Positions 18,343 through 30,037 of a stretch of 64,000 nucleotides of DNA are shown here, in pieces (the stretch's first letter is position 1; every line of letters starts with the position of its first letter). The notes under the pieces are model-generated. The model was not told the DNA's origin and ran no database searches. It saw only the letters and a list, made by a program, of their open reading frames with translations. The translations under genes and the position numbers were made by a program. This DNA comes from Mangrovibacter plantisponsor (GTDB lineage: Bacteria > Pseudomonadota > Gammaproteobacteria > Enterobacterales > Enterobacteriaceae): the NCBI RefSeq assembly GCF_003182475.1, contig NZ_QGTS01000014.1, positions 1-64,000 on the forward strand, read 5' to 3'.

Positions 18343-21150
18343 ATGCAGAACGGCGCAATGAAAGCCTGGCTGGACTCTTCTTACCTGTCTGGTTCTAACC
18401 AGACATGGATAGAACAGCTCTATGAAGACTTCTTAACCGATCCTGACTCAGTGGACGCACACTGGCGCTCCATGTTCCAGCAGTTGCCAGGAACAGGGGT
18501 AAGACCGGATCAATTCCATTCCAAAACACGTGATTATTTTCGTCGTCTGGCGAAGGATGCCTCACGTTACACTTCCTCAATTACCGACCCTGACACCGAT
18601 GCCAAGCAGGTAAAAGTCCTGCAGCTCATCAACGCATACCGCTTCCGCGGTCACCAGCAGGCTAATCTCGACCCGCTCGGGTTGTGGCAACAAGAGTCGG
18701 TACCTGATCTCTCTCCTGCATTTCATCACCTGACGGAAGCTGATTTCCAGGAGAGTTTTAACGTGGGGTCTTTTGCAATTGGCAAAGACACCATGAAGCT
18801 GGGCGACTTAATCACTGCACTGAGGCAAACCTATTGTGGTTCTATCGGTGCGGAATATATGCATATCACCAACACAGAAGAAAAACGCTGGATTCAGCAC
18901 CGTATTGAATCTGTGGTTGGTCAGCCTTCCTTCTCAACAGAAGAGAAAAAGCGCTTTCTCAGTGAGTTAACTGCGGCTGAAGGTATGGAGCGCTATCTCG
19001 GTGCCAAATTCCCGGGCGCAAAACGCTTCTCACTGGAAGGTGGTGACGCGCTTATCCCCATGCTCAAAGAACTGATTCGCCATGCAGGCAAAAGCGGTAC
19101 CCGTGAAGTGGTACTGGGCATGGCGCACCGTGGCCGTCTTAACGTGCTGCTCAACGTTCTGGGTAAAAAACCGCAGGATTTGTTTGACGAATTCTCCGGG
19201 AAGCATAAAGAGCATCTGGGAACCGGTGATGTGAAATATCACATGGGCTTCTCGTCAGACATCGAAACTGAAGGTGGTCTGGTCCACCTGGCGCTGGCGT
19301 TTAACCCTTCGCATCTGGAAATTGTCAGCCCGGTTGTTATTGGTTCTGTGCGTGCGCGCCTTGACCGGCTGGATGAACCTGGCAGCAACAAGGTTCTGCC
19401 TATCACTATTCATGGCGATGCTGCTGTTGCAGGCCAGGGTGTAGTTCAGGAAACCCTGAACATGTCCAAAGCTCGTGGTTATGATGTGGGTGGTACTGTT
19501 CGTATCGTTATTAATAACCAGATTGGTTTTACCACGTCGAACCCACTGGATGCCCGCTCCACACCTTATTGTACTGATATTGGGAAAATGGTGCAGGCAC
19601 CGATTTTCCACGTCAATGCAGATGACCCGGAAGCAGTGGCGTTTGTTACCCGTCTGGCACTGGATTACCGCAACACCTTCCAACGTGATGTGTTTGTTGA
19701 CCTGGTGTGTTACCGCCGTCATGGCCATAACGAGGCCGATGAACCCAGTGCAACTCAGCCGCTGATGTACCAGAAAATTAAAAAACATCCCACGCCTCGC
19801 AAACTCTATGCAGACAAACTGGAACAGAACCAGATTGTCACACTGGAAGATGCCACTGAACTGGTGAATCTGTACCGCGATGCGCTGGATGCCGGTGACT
19901 GCGTGGTGAAAGAGTGGCGCCCAATGAATATGCACTCATTCACCTGGTCGCCTTACCTGAACCATGACTGGGATGAAAGCTACCCGAACAAAGTTGATAT
20001 GAAGCGTTTGCAGGAACTGGCAAAACGCATCAGTACGGTTCCGGATGTTGTCGAAATGCAGTCACGCGTGGCGAAAATTTACGGCGATCGCCAGGAAATG
20101 GCCGCCGGTAATAAACCGCTCGACTGGGGTGCTGCAGAAAACCTGGCTTACGCCACCATGGTTGACGAAGGTATTCCGGTACGCATTTCTGGTGAAGATG
20201 CAGGCCGTGGGACATTCTTCCACCGCCATGCTGTCATTCATAACCAGACTAACGGCTCGACTTACACGCCGCTGTGCCATGTACACAATGCACAGGGTAC
20301 TTTCCGTGTCTGGGATTCTGTTCTGTCTGAAGAAGCCGTGCTGGCCTTCGAGTATGGTTACGCGACAGCAGAGCCACGCACTCTTACTATTTGGGAAGCA
20401 CAATTTGGTGACTTCGCAAATGGTGCTCAGGTGGTTATCGACCAGTTCATCAGTTCGGGTGAACAAAAATGGGGCCGGATGTGTGGGCTGGTGATGTTAC
20501 TGCCTCATGGTTATGAAGGGCAGGGGCCAGAGCACTCTTCCGCACGCCTGGAACGCTACCTGCAACTGTGTGCTGAGCAAAACATGCAAGTGTGCGTACC
20601 ATCAACACCGGCACAGGTTTACCATATGCTACGCCGTCAGGCATTGCGTGGTATGCGCCGCCCGCTGGTGGTGATGTCACCCAAATCCCTGCTGCGCCAT
20701 CCCCTGGCTATTTCCAGCCTGGATGAACTGGCGAATGGCACTTTCCAGCCTGCCATCGGTGAAATTGATGATATCGATCCGCAAGCTGTGAAACGTGTGG
20801 TGATGTGTTCTGGCAAGGTGTACTACGATTTGTTGGAACAACGCCGTAAAAACGATCAACACAATGTGGCGATTATCCGTATTGAGCAGTTGTATCCTTT
20901 CCCGGTACAAAGCGTGCAGGAAGTGCTTAAACGGTTCTCCCATGTTCATGACTTTGTCTGGTGTCAGGAAGAGCCTCTGAACCAGGGCGCATGGTATTGC
21001 AGCCAGCACCACTTGCGCGAAGTGATACCTTTTGGCTCCGCACTGCGTTACGCAGGGCGTCCGGCGTCAGCATCACCTGCCGTCGGGTATATGTCCGTTC
21101 ACCTTAAACAGCAGCAAGATCTGGTTAATGACGCGCTGAATGTCGAATAG
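18343..21150 (+). CDS. sucA: 2-Oxoglutarate dehydrogenase E1 component
   Basis: SucA (935 aa; 933 in E. coli) is the thiamine-diphosphate E1 subunit that decarboxylates 2-oxoglutarate and passes the succinyl group to the lipoyl arm of SucB. Landmarks are the N-terminal E2-binding segment (LDSSYLSGSNQTWIEQLYED), the active-site region GMAHRGRLNVL, HGDAAVAGQGVVQETLNMS, the ThDP fold with GHNEADEPS, and GQGPEHSSARLERYLQL. An internal sucA promoter is known upstream in E. coli; the 240-bp spacer here carries hairpins instead of an obvious -10/-35 pair. Confidence 0.98.
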   Translation: MQNGAMKAWLDSSYLSGSNQTWIEQLYEDFLTDPDSVDAHWRSMFQQLPGTGVRPDQFHSKTRDYFRRLAKDASRYTSSITDPDTDAKQVKVLQLINAYRFRGHQQANLDPLGLWQQESVPDLSPAFHHLTEADFQESFNVGSFAIGKDTMKLGDLITALRQTYCGSIGAEYMHITNTEEKRWIQHRIESVVGQPSFSTEEKKRFLSELTAAEGMERYLGAKFPGAKRFSLEGGDALIPMLKELIRHAGKSGTREVVLGMAHRGRLNVLLNVLGKKPQDLFDEFSGKHKEHLGTGDVKYHMGFSSDIETEGGLVHLALAFNPSHLEIVSPVVIGSVRARLDRLDEPGSNKVLPITIHGDAAVAGQGVVQETLNMSKARGYDVGGTVRIVINNQIGFTTSNPLDARSTPYCTDIGKMVQAPIFHVNADDPEAVAFVTRLALDYRNTFQRDVFVDLVCYRRHGHNEADEPSATQPLMYQKIKKHPTPRKLYADKLEQNQIVTLEDATELVNLYRDALDAGDCVVKEWRPMNMHSFTWSPYLNHDWDESYPNKVDMKRLQELAKRISTVPDVVEMQSRVAKIYGDRQEMAAGNKPLDWGAAENLAYATMVDEGIPVRISGEDAGRGTFFHRHAVIHNQTNGSTYTPLCHVHNAQGTFRVWDSVLSEEAVLAFEYGYATAEPRTLTIWEAQFGDFANGAQVVIDQFISSGEQKWGRMCGLVMLLPHGYEGQGPEHSSARLERYLQLCAEQNMQVCVPSTPAQVYHMLRRQALRGMRRPLVVMSPKSLLRHPLAISSLDELANGTFQPAIGEIDDIDPQAVKRVVMCSGKVYYDLLEQRRKNDQHNVAIIRIEQLYPFPVQSVQEVLKRFSHVHDFVWCQEEPLNQGAWYCSQHHLREVIPFGSALRYAGRPASASPAVGYMSVHLKQQQDLVNDALNVE

Positions 21151-21164
21151 TTAAAGGATAAATA

Positions 21165-22367
21165 ATGAGTAGCGTAGATATTCTTGTTCCCGACCTGCCT
21201 GAATCCGTTGCCGACGCCACCGTGGCAACCTGGCATAAAAAACCGGGTGACGCGGTAACCCGCGACGAAGTTCTGGTTGAAATCGAGACTGACAAAGTGG
21301 TACTGGAAGTACCGGCAGCCGCTGATGGTGTACTGGATGCTGTGCTGGAAGCTGAAGGCACAACAGTGACTTCTCGCCAGATCCTTGGGCGGCTGCGTGA
21401 GGGTAACAGTTCTGGTAAAGAAACCTCTGCCAAGGCGGATGAAAAGGAATCAACACCAGCACAACGCCACACTGCTGATCTTGAAGAGCAAACCAATGAC
21501 GCTTTAAGCCCGGCAATTCGCCGCCTGTTGAGTGAGCATGATCTTGACGCCAGTGCAATTAAAGGCACCGGTGTTGGTGGCCGCATCACTCGCGAAGATG
21601 TTGAAAAACATCTGGCTAAAGCCCCTGCTGCGGCGGCAGTTCCGGCGGTAGAACCTGTTGCGGGTAACCGCAGTGAAAAACGTGTCCCGATGACGCGTTT
21701 ACGTAAACGTGTTGCGGAACGTTTGCTGGAAGCGAAAAACTCAACAGCAATGCTGACTACGTTCAACGAAGTTAACATGAAGCCGATTATGGATTTGCGT
21801 AAACAGTACGGTGAGGCGTTTGAAAAACGTCATGGTATCCGTCTGGGCTTTATGTCTTTCTATGTTAAAGCAGTGGTTGAAGCACTGAAACGTTACCCGG
21901 AAGTGAACGCTTCAATTGATGGTGATGATGTGGTTTACCACAACTATTTCGATGTCAGCATGGCAGTGTCCACACCGCGTGGTCTGGTTACGCCGGTATT
22001 GCGTGATGTGGATACACTGGGCATGGCCGATGTCGAAAAACGTATCAAAGAGCTGGCTGTGAAAGGCCGTGACGGTAAACTCACCGTTGAAGATCTGACC
22101 GGTGGTAATTTCACTATCACTAACGGCGGCGTATTTGGTTCTTTGATGTCCACTCCGATTATCAATCCACCGCAAAGCGCCATTCTGGGTATGCATGCCA
22201 TCAAAGACCGCCCCATGGCGGTAGACGGTAAAGTAGAAATTCTGCCAATGATGTATTTGGCACTTTCTTACGATCACCGTCTGATAGACGGGCGTGAGTC
22301 CGTTGGTTTCCTGGTGGCAATTAAAGAGATGCTGGAAGACCCGACTCGCCTGCTGCTGGATGTGTAG
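21165..22367 (+). CDS. sucB: 2-Oxoglutarate dehydrogenase E2, dihydrolipoyl succinyltransferase
   Basis: SucB (400 aa) forms the 24-mer core of the complex. It has an N-terminal lipoyl domain with the modified Lys44 in [11 protein letters not shown], a charged linker (about 80-105), a peripheral-subunit-binding domain ([23 protein letters not shown] range), an Ala-rich linker, and the catalytic domain with His371 and Asp375 in SYDHRLIDG. It is a few residues shorter than E. coli SucB (405), the difference falling in the linkers. Spacing to sucA is 14 bp. Confidence 0.97.
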   Translation: MSSVDILVPDLPESVADATVATWHKKPGDAVTRDEVLVEIETDKVVLEVPAAADGVLDAVLEAEGTTVTSRQILGRLREGNSSGKETSAKADEKESTPAQRHTADLEEQTNDALSPAIRRLLSEHDLDASAIKGTGVGGRITREDVEKHLAKAPAAAAVPAVEPVAGNRSEKRVPMTRLRKRVAERLLEAKNSTAMLTTFNEVNMKPIMDLRKQYGEAFEKRHGIRLGFMSFYVKAVVEALKRYPEVNASIDGDDVVYHNYFDVSMAVSTPRGLVTPVLRDVDTLGMADVEKRIKELAVKGRDGKLTVEDLTGGNFTITNGGVFGSLMSTPIINPPQSAILGMHAIKDRPMAVDGKVEILPMMYLALSYDHRLIDGRESVGFLVAIKEMLEDPTRLLLDV

Positions 22368-22368
22368 T

Positions 22369-22392
22369 TGTGTGGGGCTTGTGCCCCACACA
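22369..22392. repeat. Strong hairpin between sucB and sucC
   Basis: A 10-bp GC-rich stem (TGTGTGGGGC / GCCCCACACA) with a 4-nt loop lies directly after the sucB stop. No T tract follows, so it is more likely an RNA-stabilising or processing element between sucAB and sucCD than a terminator. Confidence 0.65.
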
Positions 22393-22476
22393 CCGATTAC
22401 CCGGCCACAGCAAACGCTGTGGCGCAGAGTACCCCGAGCCTAGATGCTCTTCATCTGATTTGAATGGATAGAACTC

Positions 22477-23643
22477 ATGAACTTACACGAATATCAGGCG
22501 AAACAATTGTTTGCCCGGTATGGCTTGCCGGCACCGGTGGGTTATGCCTGTACCACACCGCGTGAAGCGGAAGAAGCGGCGTCTAAAATTGGTGCCGGTC
22601 CTTGGGTAGTAAAATGCCAGGTACACGCAGGCGGCCGCGGTAAAGCTGGCGGTGTGAAAGTCGTAAAAAATAAAGAAGATATCCGTGCTTTTGCTGAACA
22701 ATGGTTAGGCAAACGCCTGGTAACCTACCAAACAGATGCCAACGGTCAGCCGGTAAACCAGATCCTGGTTGAAAATGCGACTGATATCGCTAAAGAACTG
22801 TATCTTGGCGCAGTTGTAGACCGTAGCAGTCGTCGCGTAGTGTTCATGGCATCCACTGAAGGTGGCGTGGAAATAGAAAAAGTTGCTACAGAAACGCCGC
22901 ATCTTATTCACAAAACAGCCATTGATCCACTGACTGGCCCGATGCCGTATCAGGGGCGTGAACTGGCATTCAAACTGGGTCTGCAGGGCAAACAAATTCA
23001 GCAATTCAGCAAGATTTTCATGGGGCTGGCCACTATGTTCCTGGAGCGTGACCTGGCGCTGGTGGAAATCAACCCCTTAGTCATTACTACTCAGGACGAC
23101 CTGATTTGCCTTGATGGCAAACTGGGTGTTGATGGTAATGCGCTGTTCCGCCAACCAGAACTGCGTGAAATGCATGACAAGAGCCAGGAAGACCCGCGCG
23201 AAGCCCATGCTGCGCAATGGGAACTGAACTATGTGGCTCTGGAAGGCAATATCGGTTGCATGGTAAATGGCGCAGGTCTGGCTATGGGCACCATGGATAT
23301 TGTGAAACTGCACGGTGGTGCGCCGGCTAACTTCCTTGATGTGGGCGGTGGTGCAACGAAAGAACGTGTTACTGAAGCGTTTAAAATTATTCTGTCTGAC
23401 GATGCGGTTAAAGCGGTACTGGTTAACATCTTCGGCGGGATTGTGCGTTGCGACTTGATTGCCGACGGCATCATTGGTGCCGTTTCCGAAGTCGGTGTAA
23501 ATGTGCCAGTTGTTGTGCGCCTTGAAGGTAACAATGCAGAACTGGGTGCGAAGAAGCTTGCTGAAAGTGGCCTGAATATTATTGCGGCGACCAGTCTGAC
23601 CGATGCCGCGCAGCAGGTTGTTGCTGCAGTGGAGGGGAAATAA
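22477..23643 (+). CDS. sucC: Succinyl-CoA synthetase beta subunit (ADP-forming)
   Basis: SucC (388 aa, as in E. coli) has an ATP-grasp domain at the N-terminus ([19 protein letters not shown]) that binds the nucleotide, and a C-terminal flavodoxin-like domain that closes the active site with SucD ([17 protein letters not shown]). It forms the alpha2-beta2 enzyme converting succinyl-CoA to succinate with ATP production. The last base of its stop is the first base of the sucD start. Confidence 0.98.
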   Translation: MNLHEYQAKQLFARYGLPAPVGYACTTPREAEEAASKIGAGPWVVKCQVHAGGRGKAGGVKVVKNKEDIRAFAEQWLGKRLVTYQTDANGQPVNQILVENATDIAKELYLGAVVDRSSRRVVFMASTEGGVEIEKVATETPHLIHKTAIDPLTGPMPYQGRELAFKLGLQGKQIQQFSKIFMGLATMFLERDLALVEINPLVITTQDDLICLDGKLGVDGNALFRQPELREMHDKSQEDPREAHAAQWELNYVALEGNIGCMVNGAGLAMGTMDIVKLHGGAPANFLDVGGGATKERVTEAFKIILSDDAVKAVLVNIFGGIVRCDLIADGIIGAVSEVGVNVPVVVRLEGNNAELGAKKLAESGLNIIAATSLTDAAQQVVAAVEGK

Positions 23644-24515
23644 TGTCCATTTTAATCGATAAAAACACCAAAGTTATCTGCCAGGGTTTTACTGGTAGCC
23701 AGGGGACATTCCATTCCGAGCAGGCCATTGCTTACGGTACCCAAATGGTCGGTGGCGTTACACCGGGTAAGGGCGGTACAACGCACCTGGGTTTACCCGT
23801 GTTTAATACCGTTCGTGAAGCGGTAGAGGCCACAGGAGCGACTGCATCAGTTATTTATGTACCGGCCCCGTTCTGTAAAGACTCGATTCTTGAAGCAATC
23901 GATGCTGGTATCAAACTGATTATCACTATTACTGAAGGTATTCCCACTCTGGATATGCTGACTGTGAAAGTGAAACTGGACGAAGCCGGTGTGCGCATGA
24001 TTGGGCCTAACTGCCCGGGCGTTATCACTCCGGGTGCTTGCAAAATCGGTATCATGCCAGGGCACATTCACCAGCCGGGTAAAGTCGGTATTGTTTCACG
24101 CTCGGGTACGCTGACCTATGAAGCGGTGAAACAAACAACTGATTACGGCTTTGGCCAGTCGACTTGTGTTGGTATCGGTGGTGACCCAATTCCAGGTTCC
24201 AACTTTATCGACATCCTGAAACTGTTCCAGGAAGACCCGCAAACCGAAGCCATCGTGATGATTGGTGAAATCGGTGGTAGCGCAGAAGAAGAAGCTGCTG
24301 CCTATATTAAGGAACATGTCACTAAGCCAATGGTGGGTTACATTGCGGGTGTTACTGCGCCTAAGGGTAAACGTATGGGCCATGCTGGCGCCATCATTGC
24401 CGGGGGTAAAGGTACTGCAGACGAAAAATTCGCAGCACTTGAAGCTGCCGGGGTGAAAACTGTGCGTAGCCTGGCAGATATCGGTGAAGCGCTCAAATCT
24501 ATTCTTCCTCAATAA
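23643..24515 (+). CDS. sucD: Succinyl-CoA synthetase alpha subunit
   Basis: SucD (290 aa; 289 in E. coli) has a CoA-binding Rossmann domain ([17 protein letters not shown]) and the ligase domain with the phosphorylated His in [12 protein letters not shown]. It overlaps sucC by 1 bp. The sequence just after its stop matches the region that yields the SdhX sRNA in E. coli, so the gene's 3' end probably also serves as an sRNA source. Confidence 0.98.
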   Translation: MSILIDKNTKVICQGFTGSQGTFHSEQAIAYGTQMVGGVTPGKGGTTHLGLPVFNTVREAVEATGATASVIYVPAPFCKDSILEAIDAGIKLIITITEGIPTLDMLTVKVKLDEAGVRMIGPNCPGVITPGACKIGIMPGHIHQPGKVGIVSRSGTLTYEAVKQTTDYGFGQSTCVGIGGDPIPGSNFIDILKLFQEDPQTEAIVMIGEIGGSAEEEAAAYIKEHVTKPMVGYIAGVTAPKGKRMGHAGAIIAGGKGTADEKFAALEAAGVKTVRSLADIGEALKSILPQ

Positions 24516-24590
24516 AAAAATGGTGATCGCCGGTAAGGCGTGAACCCCTTTTCGACATGGTTGGCCACCTCCTGGGTGGCCTTTTTTTTA
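24516..24590 (+). ncRNA. sdhX: SdhX (RybD)-like sRNA from the sucD 3' UTR
   Basis: The segment after the sucD stop contains ATGGTGATCGCCGGTAAGGC and then a terminator: GGCCACC (24563-24569) pairs with GGTGGCC (24575-24581), followed by eight Ts. In E. coli the sdhCDAB-sucABCD mRNA is cleaved here to release the Hfq-binding SdhX sRNA, which represses ackA and other targets. Position and sequence fit my memory of that RNA; the exact 5' end cannot be read from DNA, so the start given is the first base after sucD. Confidence 0.65.
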
Positions 24591-25195
24591 CCCGTATAGT
24601 GACGAGCACTTCACAAAAACAGGGAAAATGAAAATAAAAAGTTAAAAACTTGATTAATATTGTGAAGGAACTACGCTTATTGATATTGCACAGAGTGACA
24701 GTTTCATTGTGAAAATGACAATGACATTACGCTTTAATTATTTATAACATCCAGCATACATGTAATTAAAGTTAATTTAATTAACATTATATTAACTTGA
24801 CGCACACCCGAATAACCTCGTTAACACAAAATATTCGTTATTGATTTAAATCAATAAAATAACCTCTTGTCACCAAATGAAAAATTCCAAATTTGTCGAA
24901 GATCAAACTAGCGCTTGAGGATGTTTTTCGCTATAAATTGATCACCGTCGAGAAACGCAAAAAACGTTCAGTAAAAACCTATTTATTGTAAGTCCATTGA
25001 AGCGTAATATATTCGCGGGATTCATTTGGTATTAATTAACGTATTTGTAACCTTTTTACTTTTCTTGTTTTACATTCAGTGGTGCCGGAAAAGAAAGAGG
25101 TCGCAAATGTTTTTTGTATTGGGGCAAGTGTAGGGGAATGCTGTAGCCAGGTATTCTTCTATTCGGCGTCTTCATGCGAGGAGCAAGGAGTCAAG
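24591..25195 (+). promoter_or_regulatory. cydA control region with FNR and ArcA-type sites
   Basis: A long AT-rich region precedes cydA. TTGATTTAAATCAA at 24841-24854 is a perfect FNR palindrome, and a weaker match lies near 24894-24907 (TTGTCGAAGATCAA). GTTAATTTAATTAAC and ATTAAC repeats around 24770-24797 resemble ArcA direct repeats. E. coli represses cydAB by FNR under full anaerobiosis and activates it by ArcA at low oxygen. The E. coli mngR/mngA/mngB genes that normally separate sucD from cydA are absent. Confidence 0.8.
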
Positions 25196-26764
25196 ATGTT
25201 TGATATAGTCGAACTGTCACGATTGCAGTTTGCCTTGACCGCACTGTACCACTTTCTGTTTGTGCCACTGACGCTGGGTATGGCGTTCTTGCTGGCCATC
25301 ATGAATACGATATATGTGTTGTCTGGTAAACAAATCTATAAAGATATGACCAAGTTTTGGGGAAAGTTGTTTGGTATCAACTTTGCTCTTGGGGTTGCCA
25401 CTGGTTTAACCATGGAATTCCAGTTCGGTACTAACTGGTCATACTATTCGCATTATGTGGGCGATATTTTTGGTGCGCCGCTCGCTATTGAAGGTTTAAT
25501 GGCCTTCTTCCTTGAGTCGACTTTCGTTGGGCTCTTCTTCTTCGGTTGGGACCGGTTGACCAAAGTACAGCATATGGCTGTTACCTGGTTAGTTGCTCTG
25601 GGCTCAAACCTTTCTGCGTTGTGGATTCTGGTCGCAAACGGCTGGATGCAAAACCCAATCGCTTCTGAGTTCAACTATGAAACCATGCGTATGGAAATGG
25701 TCAGCTTCTCCGAGCTGGTCCTGAACCCGGTCGCACAGGTTAAATTCGTTCACACGGTTGCTGCAGGCTATGTAACCGGCGCGATGTTCATTCTCAGCAT
25801 CAGCGCATGGTACATGCTCAAAGGCCGTGACCTCGCATTTGCAAAACGCTCCTTTGCGGTTGCTGCCAGCTTCGGTATGGCTGCTGTGCTTTCCGTTATT
25901 GTGCTGGGTGATGAATCTGGTTACGAAATGGGTGACGTACAGAAAACCAAACTGGCTGCCATTGAAGCTGAATGGGAAACGCAACCCGCTCCTGCATCAT
26001 TCACCTTGTTTGGTATTCCTGACCAGGCTGAACAGAAGAACCACTACTCGGTTCAGATCCCGTATCTGCTGGGGCTTATTGCCACACGTTCTGTTGATAC
26101 GCCAGTGCTTGGTCTTAAAGATCTGATGGCCCAGCATGAAGAGCGCATCCGTAATGGGATGAAGGCTTATAAGTTGCTGGAAGAATTGCGTGCGGGTTCA
26201 ACCGACCAGGCAGTGCGTAACGAGTTTAACAACGTGAAGAAAGACCTTGGCTATGGCCTGTTGTTAAAACGTTATACACCAAATGTCACGGATGCAACTG
26301 AAGCACAAATTCAGAAAGCCACCAAAGACTCTATACCGGAAGTGGCGCCACTCTATTTTGCTTTCCGCATCATGGTAGCGTGTGGTGTCTTGCTGCTTCT
26401 GATTATCGGCCTGTCGTTCTGGTCAGTGATTCGTAATCGTATCGGTCAGAAAAAATGGCTGCTGCGTGCCGCGTTCTATGGTCTCCCATTACCCTGGATT
26501 GCTGTAGAAGCTGGCTGGTTCGTTGCTGAATATGGTCGCCAGCCATGGGCTATCGGTGAAGTGTTACCCACAGCCGTTGCTAACTCGACATTGTCCGCGT
26601 CTGACTTGATTTTCTCAATCGTACTGATATGCGGTCTGTACACCTTGTTCCTGGTGGCGGAACTGTTCCTGATGTTCAAGTTTGCACGTCTGGGGCCAAG
26701 TAGCCTGAAAACCGGTCGCTATCATTTTGAGCAATCCGGCGCTACGGCTCAAACGGCACGCTAA
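25196..26764 (+). CDS. cydA: Cytochrome bd-I ubiquinol oxidase subunit I
   Basis: CydA (522 aa, as in E. coli) holds hemes b558, b595 and d, oxidises ubiquinol at the periplasmic Q-loop and reduces oxygen with high affinity. Heme ligand His19 lies in [12 protein letters not shown]; the Q-loop contains the conserved [21 protein letters not shown] region; nine TM helices can be placed. I use ATG 25196 behind AAGGAG (25185-25190). The longer in-frame extension from 25079 does not resemble the protein N-terminus and is leader. Confidence 0.97.
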   Translation: MFDIVELSRLQFALTALYHFLFVPLTLGMAFLLAIMNTIYVLSGKQIYKDMTKFWGKLFGINFALGVATGLTMEFQFGTNWSYYSHYVGDIFGAPLAIEGLMAFFLESTFVGLFFFGWDRLTKVQHMAVTWLVALGSNLSALWILVANGWMQNPIASEFNYETMRMEMVSFSELVLNPVAQVKFVHTVAAGYVTGAMFILSISAWYMLKGRDLAFAKRSFAVAASFGMAAVLSVIVLGDESGYEMGDVQKTKLAAIEAEWETQPAPASFTLFGIPDQAEQKNHYSVQIPYLLGLIATRSVDTPVLGLKDLMAQHEERIRNGMKAYKLLEELRAGSTDQAVRNEFNNVKKDLGYGLLLKRYTPNVTDATEAQIQKATKDSIPEVAPLYFAFRIMVACGVLLLLIIGLSFWSVIRNRIGQKKWLLRAAFYGLPLPWIAVEAGWFVAEYGRQPWAIGEVLPTAVANSTLSASDLIFSIVLICGLYTLFLVAELFLMFKFARLGPSSLKTGRYHFEQSGATAQTAR

Positions 26765-26779
26765 GACAGGAGTCGAAAC

Positions 26780-27919
26780 ATGATTGATTATGAAGTATTG
26801 CGTTTTATCTGGTGGTTGCTGATTGGCGTTCTGCTGATTGGCTTTACCGTAGCTGATGGTTTCGACTTCGGCGTAGGTATGCTGACCCGCTTTATGGGCC
26901 GTAATGATGTTGAACGTCGTGTGATGATTAACAGCATTGCGCCACACTGGGACGGTAACCAGGTATGGCTTATCACTGCTGGCGGGGCGTTATTCGCCGC
27001 CTGGCCAATGGTTTATGCTGCCGCTTTTTCTGGTTTTTATGTCGCGATGATTTTAGTGCTGGCATCATTGTTCTTCCGCCCGGTTGGCTTTGATTACCGC
27101 TCTAAAATAGAAGATTCTCGCTGGCGTGACATGTGGGACTGGTGCATTTTTGTCGGCAGCTTTGTTCCACCGCTGGTTATTGGCGTTGCATTCGGCAACT
27201 TATTGCAGGGTGTACCGTTTAATGTCGATGAGTATCTGCGCCTGACATACACCGGGAATTTCTTCCAACTGCTGAACCCATTTGGCCTGCTGGCGGGTGT
27301 GGTGAGTGTAGCGATGTTCCTGACTCAGGGGGCAACCTACCTGCAAATGCGTACCAATGGTGAGTTGCTGCTGCGTGCCCGCGCAGTTTCTCAGGTTGCC
27401 ACGCTGGTTATGATGGTGTGCTTTATCCTGGCTGGTGTTTGGGTGGTTTACGGGATTGATGGCTATGTGGTGACATCTGCTATGGACCATCACGCCGCAT
27501 CCGACCCGCTGGTGAAAGAAGTATCTCGCCAGGCAGGAGCATGGCTGGTCAACTTTAACAATGCACCTGCACTGTGGGCTATCCCTGCGTTGGGGGTTGT
27601 GCTGCCGTTGCTGACCGTGCTGATGACCCGTGCAAATAAAGCTGCCCTGGCCTTTATTTTCTCCTCACTGACTATCGCCTGCGTCATTCTGACAGCTGGT
27701 GTGGCAATGTTCCCATTCATTATGCCATCCAGCACGATGATGAATGCCAGCCTGACAATGTGGGATGCGACATCCAGCCAGTTAACTCTGTCTGTGATGA
27801 CTTACGTAGCGATTGTGTTCGTACCAATCATTCTTCTGTATACCGCCTGGTGTTACTGGAAAATGTTTGGTCGCATTACGAAAGAACACATCGAAAGCAA
27901 CACGCATTCTCTGTACTAA
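26780..27919 (+). CDS. cydB: Cytochrome bd-I ubiquinol oxidase subunit II
   Basis: CydB (379 aa, as in E. coli) is the heme-free partner of CydA, with eight TM helices and the conserved start MIDYEVLRFIWWLLIGVLL and ADGFDFGVG motif. It follows cydA by 15 bp with a GGAG-type ribosome-binding site. It stabilises the hemes and provides part of the oxygen or proton path. Confidence 0.97.
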   Translation: MIDYEVLRFIWWLLIGVLLIGFTVADGFDFGVGMLTRFMGRNDVERRVMINSIAPHWDGNQVWLITAGGALFAAWPMVYAAAFSGFYVAMILVLASLFFRPVGFDYRSKIEDSRWRDMWDWCIFVGSFVPPLVIGVAFGNLLQGVPFNVDEYLRLTYTGNFFQLLNPFGLLAGVVSVAMFLTQGATYLQMRTNGELLLRARAVSQVATLVMMVCFILAGVWVVYGIDGYVVTSAMDHHAASDPLVKEVSRQAGAWLVNFNNAPALWAIPALGVVLPLLTVLMTRANKAALAFIFSSLTIACVILTAGVAMFPFIMPSSTMMNASLTMWDATSSQLTLSVMTYVAIVFVPIILLYTAWCYWKMFGRITKEHIESNTHSLY

Positions 27920-27933
27920 GTAAGGAGCTGATT

Positions 27934-28050
27934 ATGTGGTATTTCGCATGGATTCTGGGCACCCTTCTTGCGTGTGCATTCGGTGTGATTACAGCACTGG
28001 CACTTGAGCACGTTGAAGCGACTCAGTCCGGAGAAGAAAAGCAGGGATGA
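27934..28050 (+). CDS. cydX: Cytochrome bd-I accessory subunit CydX
   Basis: A 38-residue single-TM protein starting MWYFAWILGTLLACAFGVIT, almost identical to E. coli CydX (37 aa). It sits in the CydAB complex near heme b595/d and is needed for full oxidase activity. It follows cydB by 14 bp with TAAGGAG as ribosome-binding site and overlaps ybgE by 4 bp (ATGA). Confidence 0.95.
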   Translation: MWYFAWILGTLLACAFGVITALALEHVEATQSGEEKQG

Positions 28051-28340
28051 AAAATCTGATTTCATCACTCTATAAGCTGGTAGATAAGAGCCCGTTAAGG
28101 GCTCTTTCTCTGCTGATGGCACTGGTTCTGGCTGGCTGTATGTTCTGGAATCCGTCACGGTTTGCCGCGCACACCAGCGCGTTATCTGTCTGGCATGGTT
28201 TATTGCTGATGTGGGCAGTTTGCGCAGGGGTTATTCACGGTATCGGCTTTAAGCTGAAAGCCATTCAGTGGCAGGCTGTTTTTTGCCCATTACTCGCTAT
28301 GATCGTACTGGCAGCAGGGTTGGCTTTTTTCTTTTTTTGA
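28047..28340 (+). CDS. ybgE: Cyd operon protein YbgE
   Basis: A 97-residue membrane protein with three predicted TM helices (around 18-33, 48-66, 74-95) and the family segment KSPLRALSLLMALVLAGCM. YbgE is always encoded after cydABX in enterobacteria; its role in cytochrome bd assembly or stability is unclear. It is translationally coupled to cydX, and a strong hairpin 20 bp downstream ends the operon. Confidence 0.93.
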   Translation: MKNLISSLYKLVDKSPLRALSLLMALVLAGCMFWNPSRFAAHTSALSVWHGLLLMWAVCAGVIHGIGFKLKAIQWQAVFCPLLAMIVLAAGLAFFFF

Positions 28341-28360
28341 ATAAGCTACCTCCGTCACAA

Positions 28361-28386
28361 TTTATGGGCTTTACAAAGCCCATAAA
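28361..28386 (+). terminator. Terminator of the cydABX-ybgE operon
   Basis: TTTATGGGCTTT at 28361-28372 is perfectly complementary to AAAGCCCATAAA at 28375-28386 with a minimal loop. The region after it is AT-rich (TATTTAC) but has no long T run, so termination may be incomplete and read into ybgC-tol. Confidence 0.75.
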
Positions 28387-28475
28387 TATTTACACTCCGC
28401 ACCCCTTAACCCATTCCCAACCCACTTCAGCTTGCGTATAGTAGCAACGTTTATTTTGCCTTACCGGGATGTAAA

Positions 28476-29569
<1,094 letters not shown>

Positions 29570-29572
29570 ACC

Positions 29573-30001
29573 ATGGCCAGAGTGCGGGGACGAGGTAGCC
29601 GGGAGCTGAAGTCCGAAATCAATATTGTGCCGTTGCTGGATGTTCTGTTAGTGCTGGTGCTTATTTTTATGGCCACGGCACCTATCATCACACAGAGCGT
29701 CGAGGTGGATTTACCCGATGCAACGGATTCACAGTCCGTGGCGACTAACGATGATCCACCCGTCATTATTGAAGTCTCTGGTGTGGGGCAGTACAGCGTC
29801 GTGGTTGATAAAGATCGTATGGATCAACTTCCGCCAGAGCAAGTTATTGCAGAGGCGCAACGGCGCCTGGCAGCAAATCCGAAAACGGTATTTCTAATCG
29901 GGGGCGCAAAAGAAGTCCCTTACGATGAAATTATTAAAGCGCTTAATTTGTTGCATCAGGCTGGTGTGAAATCGGTAGGTCTGATGACCCAACCAATTTA
30001 A
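29573..30001 (+). CDS. tolR: Tol-Pal system protein TolR
   Basis: TolR (142 aa, as in E. coli) has one TM helix containing the essential proton-carrying Asp23 (IVPLLDVLLVLVLIFMA) and a periplasmic ExbD-like domain that binds peptidoglycan when activated. It follows tolQ by 3 bp, within the tolQRA unit. Confidence 0.97.
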   Translation: MARVRGRGSRELKSEINIVPLLDVLLVLVLIFMATAPIITQSVEVDLPDATDSQSVATNDDPPVIIEVSGVGQYSVVVDKDRMDQLPPEQVIAEAQRRLAANPKTVFLIGGAKEVPYDEIIKALNLLHQAGVKSVGLMTQPI

Positions 30002-30037
30002 TCAGCGCTATAACGGCAGAGTTTTTGGGAACCAAGA

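Noticed and set aside
25079-25195. Extended N-terminus of CydA
   Set aside because: The extra 39 codons do not resemble CydA, and ATG 25196 has a good AAGGAG site and gives the known 522-residue protein.
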